The translations under genes and the position numbers were made by a program. A DNA stretch of 64,000 bases from DASUPK01 sp963815045 (lineage in GTDB: Bacteria; Actinomycetota; Thermoleophilia; Solirubrobacterales; 70-9). This document shows positions 18,910 to 26,481 of the stretch, piece by piece. Position 1 is the first letter of the stretch, and every line of letters starts with the position of its first letter. The notes beneath the pieces were generated by a model. That model made no database searches. It was given only the letters and a program-made list of their open reading frames with translations, and was not told the DNA's origin. The stretch lies in assembly GCA_963815045.1 (NCBI GenBank), contig CAWFET010000003.1, positions 620,001 to 684,000 on the forward strand. The letters are read 5' to 3'.

Positions 18910-19179
18910 ATGGCAAAGCGCGAACCACGCATGGTCTCCCTCGGCTACGGCAAGTTCGCCCGAGCGGACCGCATCTACGCCATCGTCCCGCTCGATCCGA
19001 AGGACCGTGGCGATGGCCGCCGGACCTACGTGCACGTCGACGACATGGCGGAGCCGATCGTGGCCTCGCGTTCCGAGCGGGCGATCCTCAACGACGTCGA
19101 GGACGCGCTGACCGAGGCCGCGGGCATCCCGCGCCGAAAGAGCCGGGCTGGGTCCAGGGGGCAAGAGAAGCTTCTGTAA
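18910..19179 (+). CDS. RemA-like (DUF370-like) small protein
   Basis: This 89-residue protein reads LGYGKFARADRIYAIVP, then GRRTYVHVDD and EPIVASRSERAIL. The order of motifs mirrors Bacillus RemA/DUF370 proteins (GFGN...NRxxxIV, GRRTRAVVV, IILSAxQPET), which form rings and act as DNA-binding regulators or scaffolds. The central segment between the two motifs is shorter than in RemA. The assignment rests on motif order only. It lies between rsmI and metG, 16 bp before metG, and may be cotranscribed with metG despite a separate promoter-like box at each gene. The C-terminus is basic (RRKSRAGSRGQ). Confidence 0.65.
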   Translation: MAKREPRMVSLGYGKFARADRIYAIVPLDPKDRGDGRRTYVHVDDMAEPIVASRSERAILNDVEDALTEAAGIPRRKSRAGSRGQEKLL

Positions 19180-19180
19180 G

Positions 19181-19186
19181 TACGCT
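19181..19186 (+). promoter_or_regulatory. Candidate -10 box (TACGCT) for metG
   Basis: TACGCT begins 2 nt after the stop of the RemA-like gene and ends 9 nt before GTG 19196. No Shine-Dalgarno sequence lies between. Confidence 0.4.
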
Positions 19187-19195
19187 CACGTTCCC

Positions 19196-20695
19196 GTGAG
19201 CTTCTACGTCACCACTCCCATCTACTACGTCAACGGCGAGCCCCATCTCGGGCACGCCTACTCGACGATCGCCGCCGACATCCTCGCCCGGCACCACCGC
19301 CAGCGCGAAGAGGACGTCTTCTTCCTGACCGGAACCGACGAGCACGGCGAGCCCGTCGCCCAGCAGGCCGAGGCCGAGGGCGTCACGCCGCGCGAGCTCG
19401 GCGACCGCCTCGCGCCCCGCTTCCAGGAGATGGCGGCCAAGGTCAATGCCTCCAACGACTTCTTCATCCGCACCACGGACGAGGGCCACATGAAGCGGGT
19501 TCAGGAGATCGTCCAGCGGGTCCACGACAACGGCCACGTCTACGAGGGGATGTACGAGGGCTGGTACTGCCCCCGCTGCGCCGACTTCAAGACGGAATCC
19601 GAGATCGGCCCTGACAACACCTGCCCGATCCACAAGATCCCGCTGACGCGCGAGGAGCAGAAGAACTGGTTCTTCCGGCTCTCCTCCTTCCAGGAGCCGC
19701 TCGAGCGCCTTTATGAGGAGCGGCCGGACTTCGTGATCCCGGCGTTCCGCAAGAACGAGGCGCTCTCCTTCATCAAGCAGGGCCTCCAGGACGTCTCGCT
19801 GTCCCGGAAGACGCTGAAGTGGGGGGTCCCCGTCCCCTGGGATCCGGACCAGGTGATCTACGTCTGGTTCGACGCGTTGCTCAACTACTACACCGCGCTC
19901 GGCTACGGGATCGAGGGCGAGGACGTCACCGAGAAGTTCTGGCCGCCCTTCCACATCCTGGCCAAGGACATCCTCAAGTTCCACGCCGTTTACTGGCCCG
20001 CCTTCCTGATGGCCGCCGACATCGAGCTGCCCGAGGGAATGTTCATCCACGGATTCCTCCTGATGGAGGGCCACAAGATGTCCAAGTCGCTCGGCAACGT
20101 GCTCGACCCGGACGAGGTGATCGCCAAGTTCGGCGCGGACGCGCTGCGCTTTTACTGCTTCCGCGAGGTGTCCTTCGGCCAGGACGGGCAGATCTCGCCG
20201 GCCGGGTTCGAGTCGCGCTACGAGAGCGAGCTCGCCGACCAGTACGGCAACCTCGCCAACCGGGTGCTCTCGATGATCGGCCGCTACCGCGACGGGGTCG
20301 TCCCGGACGCGGAGTCCGAGGCTGAGCTCGCCGGCGACTTTGAGGGCGCACCCGAGCGGGTGCGCTCCCTACTGGACGAAGCGGAGCTGACCCAGGCGCT
20401 GGAGGAGATCTGGAAGCTGGTCCGGCGCCTCAATCAGTACGTCGAGGAGACAAAGCCGTGGGAGCTCTCGAAGGACGAGTCCGCCTCCGACCGCCTCGAC
20501 TCCGTGCTCTGCGGCCTGGCCGAGGGGCTGCGGATCACCACGCTGCTGCTCCATGCCTACATGCCCGACACGACCGGTCGCCTCCTCGACGCGCTCGATG
20601 AGCCCTCTCGGGGCCTGGCCGATTTCGGCTCGCGCGGCGGCGGCCAGAGGCTCGGAGAGCTCTCTCCGCTCTTCCCCAAGCTCGCTCCGGCCTGA
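19196..20695 (+). CDS. metG: Methionyl-tRNA synthetase
   Basis: A class I enzyme of 499 residues that charges tRNA-Met. It shows the HLGH motif (17-20), a knuckle with cysteines in CPRCADFKTE and CPIHK, the K294-M-S-K-S298 loop, and an all-helical anticodon-binding domain from about residue 360. The C-terminal tRNA-binding EMAP-like domain found in longer MetRS is absent, as in mycobacterial MetRS. The start is GTG 19196. The gene lies upstream of tatD-rsmA-ispE as in other Actinomycetota, but here two extra secreted-protein genes intervene. Confidence 0.97.
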   Translation: MSFYVTTPIYYVNGEPHLGHAYSTIAADILARHHRQREEDVFFLTGTDEHGEPVAQQAEAEGVTPRELGDRLAPRFQEMAAKVNASNDFFIRTTDEGHMKRVQEIVQRVHDNGHVYEGMYEGWYCPRCADFKTESEIGPDNTCPIHKIPLTREEQKNWFFRLSSFQEPLERLYEERPDFVIPAFRKNEALSFIKQGLQDVSLSRKTLKWGVPVPWDPDQVIYVWFDALLNYYTALGYGIEGEDVTEKFWPPFHILAKDILKFHAVYWPAFLMAADIELPEGMFIHGFLLMEGHKMSKSLGNVLDPDEVIAKFGADALRFYCFREVSFGQDGQISPAGFESRYESELADQYGNLANRVLSMIGRYRDGVVPDAESEAELAGDFEGAPERVRSLLDEAELTQALEEIWKLVRRLNQYVEETKPWELSKDESASDRLDSVLCGLAEGLRITTLLLHAYMPDTTGRLLDALDEPSRGLADFGSRGGGQRLGELSPLFPKLAPA

Positions 20696-20766
20696 ATCGT
20701 GAAGCCCGGTTCGCCGGTGCTAGGGTGAGCCGCGTAAGCCGGAATGACGATCAGGGAGGAAGTTCG

Positions 20767-21192
20767 ATGAGCAGGAAGTCTCGGATGTGGAGCCTCGCCG
20801 CCGCCGTCGCGGTCATCGGAGCGCTGCTGCTGCCGGTCGCCGGCGCCGCCGGCTCGCCGACCGCTCACAAGTCAGGAGCGATCATCAACTACCTGACCAC
20901 GGGCAAGCTGAAGATCGGCAAGAAGATCATCGTGCCATTCGTCTGCTCCGTGAACTGTGACGTCGTCTCGACGCTCAAGATCAAGGGCCCGTTCGTCAAG
21001 GGCTCCGATACCGAGACGGGGTCCCTGCAGGCCGGAGTGGCGGCGGGCCACTTCATCAAGCCGAGCGGGACGCTGCTCAAGCTGCTCAAGGCGTCGCCCG
21101 GGCGCTACAAGATCGTCAGCCACATCACGGCGACCGATCCGGCAACCGGTGCCAGCGACCCGATCGCTCACAGCTTCAAGCTGAAGAGGTAG
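20767..21192 (+). CDS. Secreted hypothetical protein
   Basis: A 141-residue protein with a signal peptide (basic start, hydrophobic core about 8-27, cleavage near AGA-AGS). The mature part is about 110 residues and rich in Lys, Thr and Ser, with the pair C-S-V-N-C in the middle that could form a disulfide. Short beta-rich repeats such as SGAIINYLTTGKLKIGKK and LKIKGPFVKG suggest an all-beta domain. No family is recognised. ATG 20767 has a strong GGGAGGA Shine-Dalgarno sequence 7 nt upstream, and a TAGGGT box at 20721 would give a leader of about 35-40 nt, in contrast to its leaderless neighbours. Confidence 0.7.
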   Translation: MSRKSRMWSLAAAVAVIGALLLPVAGAAGSPTAHKSGAIINYLTTGKLKIGKKIIVPFVCSVNCDVVSTLKIKGPFVKGSDTETGSLQAGVAAGHFIKPSGTLLKLLKASPGRYKIVSHITATDPATGASDPIAHSFKLKR

Positions 21193-21198
21193 CGCCTC

Positions 21199-21204
21199 TA
21201 CACT
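21199..21204 (+). promoter_or_regulatory. Candidate -10 box (TACACT), leaderless type
   Basis: TACACT ends 7 nt before ATG 21212, 6 nt after the stop of the upstream gene. Confidence 0.5.
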
Positions 21205-21211
21205 GCCGGCG

Positions 21212-22060
21212 ATGCTCTCTCGTATCGCCAGGGTGGGAGTCGTGGCGATCTGCGCCTGCGCGCTGATCGGCGTCACGGGGGCCGGAGCCGCGGCCGCGAG
21301 CCCGCGCGCCAGCAAGAGCGTGATCGGGGGGACTCCGGCGAGCGTCGAGCAGTTCCCCTACGTTGCGTCCGTCCTCACGCCCACCACGCTCTGCACGGGC
21401 ACCGTGATCTCCTCGACGAGGATCGTGACCGCCGGTCACTGCGTCGGCAACCCGGCGACGATGACGGTCCGCACCCAGTCGCCGTCGTCCTTCGCGGGCG
21501 GTGAGGCGAGCGGCGTCACGTCGGTCGCCTTCGCCCCGGGATTCGCCCATCAGTTCGAGAATGACCTCGCGATCCTGACCCTGAGGACTCCGACGACCGC
21601 GACCCCGATCCAGGTCGCCGACGCGAACGAGGACGCCGCCTATACGCGCGCGGGGACGCCGCTATCGGTGGCCGGCTTCGGCAACCGCAATCCGCTGCTC
21701 ATCGGCAAGGCGCGGATCGGCGAGCTGACGGCGACGACGGTCAACGTCAAGTTCTGCCCGCTGCCGACCTGGGCGATCTGCGACTCGGGCCGGAAGGTGG
21801 GTACCGCCTTCCGGCGGCTTCGCAGGAAGGTGAAGCGCAGGAAGGTGAAGGCGGCGGTCTGCTCGGGCGACAGCGGCGGTCCTCTCGTAGCCAGCACCCC
21901 GGCGGGCCCGCGGCTCGTCGGCATCGCAGAGGCGAGCACCGCGCCGCCCTCCAAGCGAAATCCGTTCTTCTTCGTGATCTGCGGGCTCAAGGGCTACCCC
22001 TCCGTCCACACCCGCTCGGCCCACTACAGCGACTTCATCCAGGCGAATCTGGGTCCGTAA
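21212..22060 (+). CDS. Secreted trypsin-like (S1 family) serine protease
   Basis: The 282-residue protein has a signal peptide (about 1-30) and a chymotrypsin-fold domain with the full catalytic triad: H76 in TAGHC, D118 in ENDLAIL and S221 in GDSGGP. The mature N-terminus would be V37-I-G-G, after cleavage behind K35-S36, so it is probably made as a zymogen with a very short propeptide. Cys61 and Cys77 form the usual pair. A strongly basic insertion lies at about 194-214 (FRRLRRKVKRRKVK). The substrate is unknown. A repeat element with hairpins follows directly after the stop codon. Confidence 0.9.
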   Translation: MLSRIARVGVVAICACALIGVTGAGAAAASPRASKSVIGGTPASVEQFPYVASVLTPTTLCTGTVISSTRIVTAGHCVGNPATMTVRTQSPSSFAGGEASGVTSVAFAPGFAHQFENDLAILTLRTPTTATPIQVADANEDAAYTRAGTPLSVAGFGNRNPLLIGKARIGELTATTVNVKFCPLPTWAICDSGRKVGTAFRRLRRKVKRRKVKAAVCSGDSGGPLVASTPAGPRLVGIAEASTAPPSKRNPFFFVICGLKGYPSVHTRSAHYSDFIQANLGP

Positions 22061-22155
22061 GCGGCCACCAGGCCGCTCCACTTTGGAGCGCAGGGCGAAG
22101 CCCGAAGCGACTTGTGTGGGGCGGCCGCCCGTGGCCGCGACCTGATGGCGAAGCC
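22061..22155 (+). repeat. Interspersed hairpin repeat, copy A (long form)
   Basis: It starts directly after the protease stop. It contains a GCGGCC-acca-GGCCGC hairpin, a CTCCA-ctt-TGGAG hairpin, the GGGCGAAGCCC stretch, and the core (22121-22155): hairpin GCGGCC-gcccgt-GGCCGC followed by the invariant tail CTGATGGCGAAGCCG. The other three copies are at 26343-26456, 34038-34073 and 56834-56866. All sit at gene 3' ends in the same orientation. Confidence 0.8.
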
Positions 22156-22161
22156 GGCTCA

Positions 22162-22167
22162 TAGACT
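22162..22167 (+). promoter_or_regulatory. Candidate -10 box (TAGACT) for tatD, leaderless type
   Basis: TAGACT ends 7 nt before GTG 22175, just after the repeat element. It marks the likely start of the tatD-rsmA-ispE transcript. Confidence 0.5.
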
Positions 22168-22174
22168 CGGTTCC

Positions 22175-22945
22175 GTGGTGGACACCCACGCGCACCTCGG
22201 GCTCTGCGAGCCGGCGGAGGCCGAGCTGGTCGCAGCCGCGCGCGCTGCGGGCGTCGACCGGATCCTCACCGTCGGCCTCGGCGAGGACTCGAATCCCGGG
22301 GCCGCGGACGCGGCGGAGTCGAACGAGGGAGTGTTCGCCTCGGTCGGCAGGCACCCAAACAGCGCTACCGGCTTCGACGACCGAGCCGCCGCGGCGATCG
22401 AGGAGCTCTGCGAGCGCCCGGGGGTGGTTGCGGTCGGGGAGACGGGCCTCGACTTCTATCGCGACGGCTCCGACCCGGAGGACCAGCGCCGAGCCTTCGC
22501 CGCCCAGATCGGGATCGCGAGGCGGACCGGCAAGGCGCTCGTCGTCCACCTCCGCGACCGCGAGGGCTCCGAGGACGCTGTGTCGGAGGCGTTCGAGGCG
22601 CTCGAGCACGACGCCGACGGGATCAAGGTCATCCTCCACTGCTTCTCGGCGCACCCGCGCTGGGCGGAGCGCGCGGCGGAGCGGCGCTGGTACTGCTCGT
22701 TCGCCGGCAACCTGACCTATCCCAAGTCGGAGCTCATTCGCGAGGCGGCGGGAATAGTGCCTGCCGACCGCCTGCTGGTCGAGACCGACTCCCCGTTCCT
22801 GGCGCCCCAGCCGGTGCGAGGAAAGCCGAACCAGCCCGCAAACGTGGTCGCGACGGCCGAGAGGCTCGCCGAGGTCCGGGGCATCCCCTACGGTGAGCTC
22901 GAGGGGATCGTGGAGGAGAACGCCGCGAGAGTCTTCGGGTGGTGA
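22175..22945 (+). CDS. tatD: TatD-family metal-dependent DNase
   Basis: A 256-residue TIM-barrel hydrolase. The metal ligands are H5-x-H7 in VVDTHAHLG, E89 or so in GETGLD, His in VVHLRD, His in LHCFS and Asp in ETDSPFL. TatD enzymes act as 3'-5' exonucleases on damaged DNA in several bacteria. GTG 22175 is chosen because it places the HxH motif at the usual distance and follows a TAGACT box; upstream in-frame sequence lies inside the repeat. It overlaps the rsmA start by 7 bp, which implies translational coupling. Confidence 0.93.
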   Translation: MVDTHAHLGLCEPAEAELVAAARAAGVDRILTVGLGEDSNPGAADAAESNEGVFASVGRHPNSATGFDDRAAAAIEELCERPGVVAVGETGLDFYRDGSDPEDQRRAFAAQIGIARRTGKALVVHLRDREGSEDAVSEAFEALEHDADGIKVILHCFSAHPRWAERAAERRWYCSFAGNLTYPKSELIREAAGIVPADRLLVETDSPFLAPQPVRGKPNQPANVVATAERLAEVRGIPYGELEGIVEENAARVFGW

Positions 22946-23751
22946 ACGGGCGCGCCGGGCCGCCGGAGCATTCGCCACGCCGGCTGGGCCAGAACTTCCT
23001 CGCGGACCCGAACCTGTTGGACGCCATCGTCCGTGAGGCGAGCCCCACGCCGGAGGACGTCATCCTCGAGGTGGGCGGCGGGGGTGGGGCTCTGACCGAG
23101 CGCCTCGCTCCGGCGGTCAGATGGCTGCACGTGATCGAGATAGACGAGCGGCTGCGGGGCGAGCTCGAGCCGCTTGCGGAGGAGCTGGGTGGAATCGACC
23201 TGGTCTGGGAGGACGCCATGAAGGCGGACCTCGGCCGGCTTGCCCCGGCCCCTACGAAGGTGGTCGCCAACCTTCCCTACTCGATCGCGACGCCCCTGCT
23301 GATCAGGACGATCGCCGAGCTCCCCTCGGTCGAGAGTTGGCTGGTGATGGTCCAGCGGGAGATCGCGGACCGCTTGCGCGCCAAGTCCGGCACGCGCGAG
23401 TACGGCTCGCCGAGCGTGCTCGTGCAGCTGGCCTGTGACGTGACGATGCTCCGCACGGTGGATCCGGCGGTCTTCGTTCCCCGGCCGCGCGTCGAATCGG
23501 CCCTGGTGAGGATGCGCCGAAGAGGTGAAGGCGCGTCCGAGGACCTCGCGGCTCTGGTCCGGCTCGCGTTCGCGCACCGGCGCAAGTCCCTCGCCCGCTC
23601 ACTCGAGCTCGCCCGCGCCGGCAGCCTCGGGCCCGCCCGGGCGGCGCTGGAGGCGATCGGGAAGCCGGCGGACGCGCGAGCGGAGGCACTCTCGCCCGAG
23701 GAGTTCCAGCGCTTCGGCGAGGCGCTCGCGGAGCTGGGTGGGCCGGCATGA
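22939..23751 (+). CDS. rsmA: 16S rRNA (adenine-1518/1519-N6)-dimethyltransferase RsmA (KsgA)
   Basis: The 270-residue SAM enzyme dimethylates two adjacent adenines near the 3' end of 16S rRNA. It shows LGQNFLADPNLLDAIV, the SAM motif LEVGGGGGALTE, and the catalytic ANLPYSIATPLL (NLPY). Two tandem GTG codons at 22939 and 22942 can serve as start, both overlapping the tatD stop. In mycobacteria rpfB lies between tatD and ksgA; here the two genes touch, so no resuscitation-promoting factor is encoded at this site. The 3' end overlaps ispE by ATGA. Confidence 0.96.
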   Translation: MVNGRAGPPEHSPRRLGQNFLADPNLLDAIVREASPTPEDVILEVGGGGGALTERLAPAVRWLHVIEIDERLRGELEPLAEELGGIDLVWEDAMKADLGRLAPAPTKVVANLPYSIATPLLIRTIAELPSVESWLVMVQREIADRLRAKSGTREYGSPSVLVQLACDVTMLRTVDPAVFVPRPRVESALVRMRRRGEGASEDLAALVRLAFAHRRKSLARSLELARAGSLGPARAALEAIGKPADARAEALSPEEFQRFGEALAELGGPA

Positions 23752-24602
23752 GCGTCGCCGAAATGCCGGGGACCATGCTCGCCCCGGCGAAGCTCAATCT
23801 CTGCCTCTATGTCGGCCCGACGCGCGATGACGGCCTGCATGAGATCCGCTCGCTGTTCGAGCCGCTCGAGCTCGCGGACGAGCTGAAGCTGAGCGAGGCG
23901 GACTCCGACGAGGTGGTCATCGAGGGCATCGAGGGCCCGGACCTGACCGCCAGAGCGCTGGCCGCCCTGAGGAAGAACGGCTGGGAGGGACCGCCGCTGC
24001 GGATCGAGGTGACGAAGCGGGTGCCGGTCGCCGCGGGGCTCGGCGGCGGGAGCGCGGACGCCGCGGCGGTCCTTCGGCTCGCCCGCGGCCAGGTGGAGGG
24101 CTTACGCGCGATTGCCGCCGAGATCGGGGCCGACGTCCCGTCGCAGCTCCAGCCGCGCGCCTGTCTCGTCGCCGGGTCGGGGGAGGTGATCGAGCCCGCT
24201 CCGCCTCCCGCCGAGCACGGGGTCGTCCTGATTCCGCAGCCGGAGGGACTGGCGACCGCGGAGGTCTACGCCGAGGCCGACCGGCTCGGGACGCCGCGCG
24301 GGGACTCCGAGCTCGAGGTGATCCGGAGACAGCTTCGCGATGCCGTCGACCAGGGCACCTCGCCGCTCGACTACCGCGAGCACCTCATCAACGACCTGCA
24401 GCCTGCGGCGATCTCGCTGCGGCCCGAGATCGAGACCGCGCTCAGCGCCCTGGAGGACGCCGGGGCCGCGCACGCGATGGTGACCGGGTCCGGTCCGACG
24501 GCGTTCGGCCTCTATCCGACCGTGGAAGCCGCGGTCGCGGCCGCCGAGGCGCTCAGCGAGACGTTTCCGGCGACGATCGGCACTGCCCCTCTCGCCGGAT
24601 GA
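23748..24602 (+). CDS. ispE: 4-diphosphocytidyl-2-C-methyl-D-erythritol kinase
   Basis: A GHMP kinase of 284 residues that phosphorylates the 2-OH of CDP-methylerythritol in the MEP isoprenoid pathway. It shows APAKLNLCLYVG at the N-terminus, the ATP loop AAGLGGGSADAAA at about 95-107, and GSGPTAFGLYP near the C-terminus. The start ATG overlaps the rsmA stop (ATGA), and the end overlaps the next gene in the same way, so the four genes tatD to DedA-PAP2 form one coupled operon. Isoprenoid supply fits the following lipid-phosphatase-type membrane protein. Confidence 0.96.
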   Translation: MSVAEMPGTMLAPAKLNLCLYVGPTRDDGLHEIRSLFEPLELADELKLSEADSDEVVIEGIEGPDLTARALAALRKNGWEGPPLRIEVTKRVPVAAGLGGGSADAAAVLRLARGQVEGLRAIAAEIGADVPSQLQPRACLVAGSGEVIEPAPPPAEHGVVLIPQPEGLATAEVYAEADRLGTPRGDSELEVIRRQLRDAVDQGTSPLDYREHLINDLQPAAISLRPEIETALSALEDAGAAHAMVTGSGPTAFGLYPTVEAAVAAAEALSETFPATIGTAPLAG

Positions 24603-26122
24603 GCGGCTCCCGCATCAGCTGGAAATGGGTTCGCCGGGGGCTGCTGGCCGCGGCGATCGTCGCCTTCTTCGTCTTCCGCGGGGACCTGCCCCACATCGAC
24701 CTGGAGCAGGCGATCCAGGACCTCTCGGAGGGGCTCGGGGCGTGGACCTATCTCCTGGTCGGGGCGCTCGCCTTCCTGGAGACGGGAGCGTTCGTCGGAC
24801 TGATCGCGCCGGGGGAGTTCACGGTGATGCTCGGCGGCGCGGTGGCGGGGCAGGGGGACATCTCCCTCCCGGTGATCCTGGCGATCACCTGGGCCTGCGC
24901 GTTCGCCGGAGACTCGGTCAGCTTCCTGCTCGGTGCCCGGCTCGGGCGGGACTTCCTGATCAGGCACGGCCAGCGGTTCCGGATCACCGAGGAGCGCCTG
25001 GAGCAGGTGGAGGGCTACTTCTCGAGGTACGGCGGCCGGACGATCCTGATCGGCCGCTTCATCGGGCTGGTGCGCGCGCTGGCTCCGTTCATCGCCGGGA
25101 GCAGCCGGATGCCGTATCGGAACTTCGCCCCATTCAGCATTCTCGGAACCGGGCTGTGGTCGACGGGACTGATCCTGGCCGGCTACTTCTTCGCTCAGAG
25201 CCTCGACACGGTCACCAAGATCGTCGGGAAGGGGCTCTTCGTCTTCGCGATCGTGATCGGGATCGGGGTCGCGCTCTTCCTCGCCTTTCGCTTCCTGCGC
25301 GAGCCCGAGAACCGCGGCAAGGTCGCGGCCGAGATGGAGCGGCGCCGCTTCCTGCGTCCCGTGCTGGCGCTGGGCCGCCGGCTCCGGCCGCAGTTCGCGT
25401 TCCTGGGCCGCCGCCTGACTCCAGGCGGCCTCGGCCTCGAGCTCACCACGCTGCTCGCGGCGCTCTCCGTCGGACTGTTCGTGCTGATCGCCTACTGGAG
25501 CGTGATCTCGGGCGATCCCGGCCCGACCCCAGGGGATCAGACCGCACTCAACGTGGTCAACGACCTCCGGGCGTCGTGGCTCACCGACGCGGCCAAGGGA
25601 CTCACCTACCTCGGGTCAGGCTGGGTGACCTGGCCTCTCGCGGCCCTGGCGGCGGTCGCCCTGGCCGCGACTCGCCGCTGGCTCGAGTTCTGGGTGCTGG
25701 TGGCCGGATTGGCGATGACGATCCTGCTGGTCCACGGGATCAAGTCGTGGACCGACCGCCCTCGCCCGCCGGATCCGGTCGTCCCGGCGGCCGGCTCCGC
25801 CTTCCCGAGCGGGCACGCCGCCTACTCGACGCTCTATGTCTGGTTGGCGGTGACGCTCGCCCTGCGGCTGGCGCCGGGGGTCACCAAGCAGGGCCTGATG
25901 ATCTCGGCGGGCATCGCCGTGGCGGCGCTGGTCGGGCTCACCCGCGTCTATCTGCGGGTGCATTGGCTCAGCGACGTGACCTCAGGATGGGCGCTGGGGC
26001 TCTCCTGCTTCTCCGCGGCCGCGATCGTCGCGCTGATCCTCGACTACATCCGCCACAATCCCCGGCGTCATGAACGGGCCTCTCAGCTCGATCCTGGCGC
26101 CGGTGCTGGCGCTGGGCACTGA
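24599..26122 (+). CDS. DedA-PAP2 fusion membrane protein
   Basis: The 507-residue polytopic protein joins two domains. The N-terminal DedA/VTT domain (about 35-215) has the E-x-G-x(8)-PGE pattern in LETGAFVGLIAPGEF and the GRFIGLVRALAPFIAG motif; such proteins include flippases for undecaprenyl phosphate and phosphatidylethanolamine. The C-terminal PAP2 domain (about 300-490) has the complete phosphatase motif set: K382-x6-R-P, P403-S-G-H406 and R449-x5-H455-x3-D459. A combined function in dephosphorylating and recycling polyprenyl pyrophosphate is inferred and fits the neighbouring ispE. The 3' end overlaps the next small gene by 53 bp. Confidence 0.9.
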   Translation: MSGSRISWKWVRRGLLAAAIVAFFVFRGDLPHIDLEQAIQDLSEGLGAWTYLLVGALAFLETGAFVGLIAPGEFTVMLGGAVAGQGDISLPVILAITWACAFAGDSVSFLLGARLGRDFLIRHGQRFRITEERLEQVEGYFSRYGGRTILIGRFIGLVRALAPFIAGSSRMPYRNFAPFSILGTGLWSTGLILAGYFFAQSLDTVTKIVGKGLFVFAIVIGIGVALFLAFRFLREPENRGKVAAEMERRRFLRPVLALGRRLRPQFAFLGRRLTPGGLGLELTTLLAALSVGLFVLIAYWSVISGDPGPTPGDQTALNVVNDLRASWLTDAAKGLTYLGSGWVTWPLAALAAVALAATRRWLEFWVLVAGLAMTILLVHGIKSWTDRPRPPDPVVPAAGSAFPSGHAAYSTLYVWLAVTLALRLAPGVTKQGLMISAGIAVAALVGLTRVYLRVHWLSDVTSGWALGLSCFSAAAIVALILDYIRHNPRRHERASQLDPGAGAGAGH

Positions 26123-26333
26123 GTACTACCTCTTCGGCGCAGCCGGGCTGCTGTCGATCGCTGCCTTCATCGCGCTGATCCTCGCGCCGGCGCTCGGCTC
26201 CTATGGACGCGCCTGGGAGAAGATCGTCGCGGGCTTTCTCTCCCTCTTCGTGCTCGCCGCGCTGGTGCTGATCGGGCTCGTCCTCGGCGTCGTGATCTTC
26301 CTGAACTGGGACAAGATCTCGACCTGGTTGTAG
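26070..26333 (+). CDS. Small membrane protein of unknown function
   Basis: An 87-residue protein made of two hydrophobic segments (about 18-40 and 52-77) joined by a short polar loop with SYGRAWEK. ATG 26070 overlaps the 3' end of the DedA-PAP2 gene by 53 bp in another frame. A later in-frame GTG (26103) would remove most of the overlap at the cost of the first 11 residues. The hydrophobic layout and the clean stop before a repeat element support a real gene. No family is recognised. It may be a partner of the upstream membrane protein. Confidence 0.65.
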   Translation: MNGPLSSILAPVLALGTEYYLFGAAGLLSIAAFIALILAPALGSYGRAWEKIVAGFLSLFVLAALVLIGLVLGVVIFLNWDKISTWL

Positions 26334-26342
26334 GGGGCGCAA

Positions 26343-26456
26343 AGCCGCTCCACTTCACGTAACGGGTCGCGCTTACGCGCGCCCTCGCACCAAGGGCGAA
26401 GCCCGGAGCGACTTATGTGGGGCGGCTGCAAGCGCCCCCGCCTGATGGCGAAGCCG
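26343..26456 (+). repeat. Interspersed hairpin repeat, copy B (long form)
   Basis: It follows the small membrane-protein stop. It shares CCGCTCCACTT, AGGGCGAAGCCCG, AGCGACTT and TGTGGGGCGGC with copy A, and has about 27 extra bases in the middle. The core (26421-26456) forms GGGGCG...CGCCCC instead of the GCGGCC stem of copy A, so pairing is kept while bases differ. The tail CCTGATGGCGAAGCCG is identical. Confidence 0.8.
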
Positions 26457-26469
26457 AATAACTCCGACC

Positions 26470-26475
26470 TACCAT
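26470..26475 (+). promoter_or_regulatory. Candidate -10 box (TACCAT), leaderless type
   Basis: TACCAT ends 6 nt before ATG 26482, 14 nt beyond the repeat element. It favours ATG 26482 over GTG 26476. Confidence 0.45.
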
Positions 26476-26481
26476 GTGCAG

